A program made the translations under genes and the position numbers. The notes beneath the pieces are model-generated. The model had not been told where the DNA came from. It ran no database searches and saw only the letters and a program-made list of their open reading frames with translations. Below are positions 5,775 through 6,257 of a DNA stretch of 6,257 nucleotides, piece by piece. Source of the DNA: Bacteroidales bacterium (lineage in GTDB: Bacteria > Bacteroidota > Bacteroidia > Bacteroidales > DYOH01). Position 1 is the first letter of the stretch. Each line of letters starts with the position of its first letter. The stretch lies in the NCBI GenBank assembly GCA_030632545.1, contig DAOVUO010000170.1:1-6257 (forward strand). The letters run 5' to 3'.

Positions 5775-6257
5775 TTAATACCTCTCTAAGCGATTTTATT
5801 TTTAAAATTCCTATAACAAATGATATGCTTAGTGATATTACTACAAAGATACTAAAATTTATTATCCAATGCCAAGCTAGCAAATAAACAAAGTATGATA
5901 ATAATAAAATAAATAAAATGAAAATGAAAAATCTTCTTACTTTCAACATATTAAGTTGAATATTATACAGTTTAATAGCAAAATAAATTTGAAAAATTGC
6001 AACAATTGTTTGTGCTGCAAGAGCTGCAATTGCAGAACCAAGCCCTTTATAGTCAGGAATTAAAACAAAATTGAGAAACATATTAATTACTACTCCTAAA
6101 AAAGCTAATTTAATTAATAGCTTTAATTTCCCACCAGCAGTAAGTAATGTACCAAAAATATAGTTTGATGAAATAGCGATAAAACTAAAAGTAAGTACAC
6201 TTAATATTTCAGAAGATTCCTTTATATATGAATTATATAGAATTGATATAATCTCAA
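5755..6257 (-). CDS. Polysaccharide flippase (Wzx/MOP-type), C-terminal part, start outside window
   Basis: This is the last 166 residues of a membrane flippase that moves lipid-linked oligosaccharides across the inner membrane for surface-polysaccharide assembly. The frame stays open from the window edge (6257) to TAA at 5757. The ATG at 6081 is internal: the 58 codons before it read on as family sequence, including EIISILYNYSKIYSESSEIL, then SFIAISSNYIFGTLLTAGGK, then LIKLAFLGVVINMFLNFVLIP. The next stretch, DYKGLGSAIAALAAQ, is the hallmark of the C-terminal polysaccharide-synthesis transporter domain. Two further hydrophobic segments and a basic tail follow. Family members run about 430-500 residues, so roughly 300 are missing at the N-terminus. 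No frameshift is visible. It overlaps the downstream membrane protein gene by 20 bases. Confidence 0.85.
   Translation of the reverse strand, partial: EIISILYNSYIKESSEILSVLTFSFIAISSNYIFGTLLTAGGKLKLLIKLAFLGVVINMFLNFVLIPDYKGLGSAIAALAAQTIVAIFQIYFAIKLYNIQLNMLKVRRFFIFILFILLLSYFVYLLAWHWIINFSIFVVISLSISFVIGILKIKSLREVLNENTRK
5781..5786 (-). promoter_or_regulatory. Shine-Dalgarno-like site for the acidic-tail membrane protein
   Basis: On the minus strand GAGAGG is followed by TATTAA and then ATG (5774-5772). The site lies inside the flippase coding sequence (Arg-Glu-Val codons). It decides the start of the downstream gene in favour of 5774. It stands out because the other starts visible here have only A/T-rich leaders, and it fits reinitiation at an overlapping gene pair. 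It could also be fortuitous, since the flippase codons themselves require these bases. Confidence 0.4.

Noticed and set aside
6079..6081. ATG as start of a 108-residue membrane protein
   Set aside because: The 58 upstream codons in the same frame have no stop and read as flippase sequence, so this Met is internal.
1..6257. CRISPR array, phage module, toxin-antitoxin pair or defence system
   Set aside because: There are no regularly spaced repeats and no proteins of those families. The intact genes are recognisable housekeeping or envelope families.

Overview
The window is AT-rich bacterial DNA, most likely chromosomal sequence from a member of the Bacteroidota. The signs are the promoter signals (a close TTTG-N18-TAnnTTTG match in front of the tRNA), starts that mostly lack a Shine-Dalgarno sequence, a Bacteroidota-style lipoprotein signal ending in SSC, and the gene families present. 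Nothing allows a species call. TAA, TAG and TGA are all used as stops.

Layout, left to right. (1) Bases 1-1188 (+): a calcineurin-like metallophosphoesterase lipoprotein whose first codons lie just outside the window. (2) Bases 1189-1723: a gap of about 535 bases with no intact gene I would defend. It holds a 16-bp hairpin, what looks like a decayed, frameshifted scrap of an IS30-type transposase, and a doubtful 55-residue ORF. (3) Bases 1681-1841 (-): a complete tRNA-Cys(GCA) unit with its own promoter and intrinsic terminator. (4) Bases 1877-3100 (-): pepT, peptidase T, with all expected catalytic and zinc residues. (5) Bases 3295-4293 (-): a membrane-anchored metallo-beta-lactamase-fold hydrolase. 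(6) Bases 4444-4977 (+): a membrane-anchored SRPBCC-domain protein, divergent from the hydrolase across 150 bp that carry candidate promoters for both. (7) Bases 4985-5037: a perfect 22-bp inverted repeat that separates convergent genes and is probably a two-way terminator. (8) Bases 5052-6257 (-): a two-gene overlapping unit, the C-terminal part of a polysaccharide flippase (start outside the window) followed by a multi-pass membrane protein with an acidic tail.

The genes do not form one pathway. PepT trims tripeptides, the flippase belongs to surface-polysaccharide export, and the others are housekeeping or uncharacterised envelope-associated proteins. Two genes are longer than a start-codon-bounded reading shows: the phosphoesterase and the flippase both run off the window edges. 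I found no CRISPR array, phage module, toxin-antitoxin pair or convincing new system. The most notable items are the IS30 remnant, the two strong hairpins, and the altered metal-ligand motifs in the phosphoesterase.
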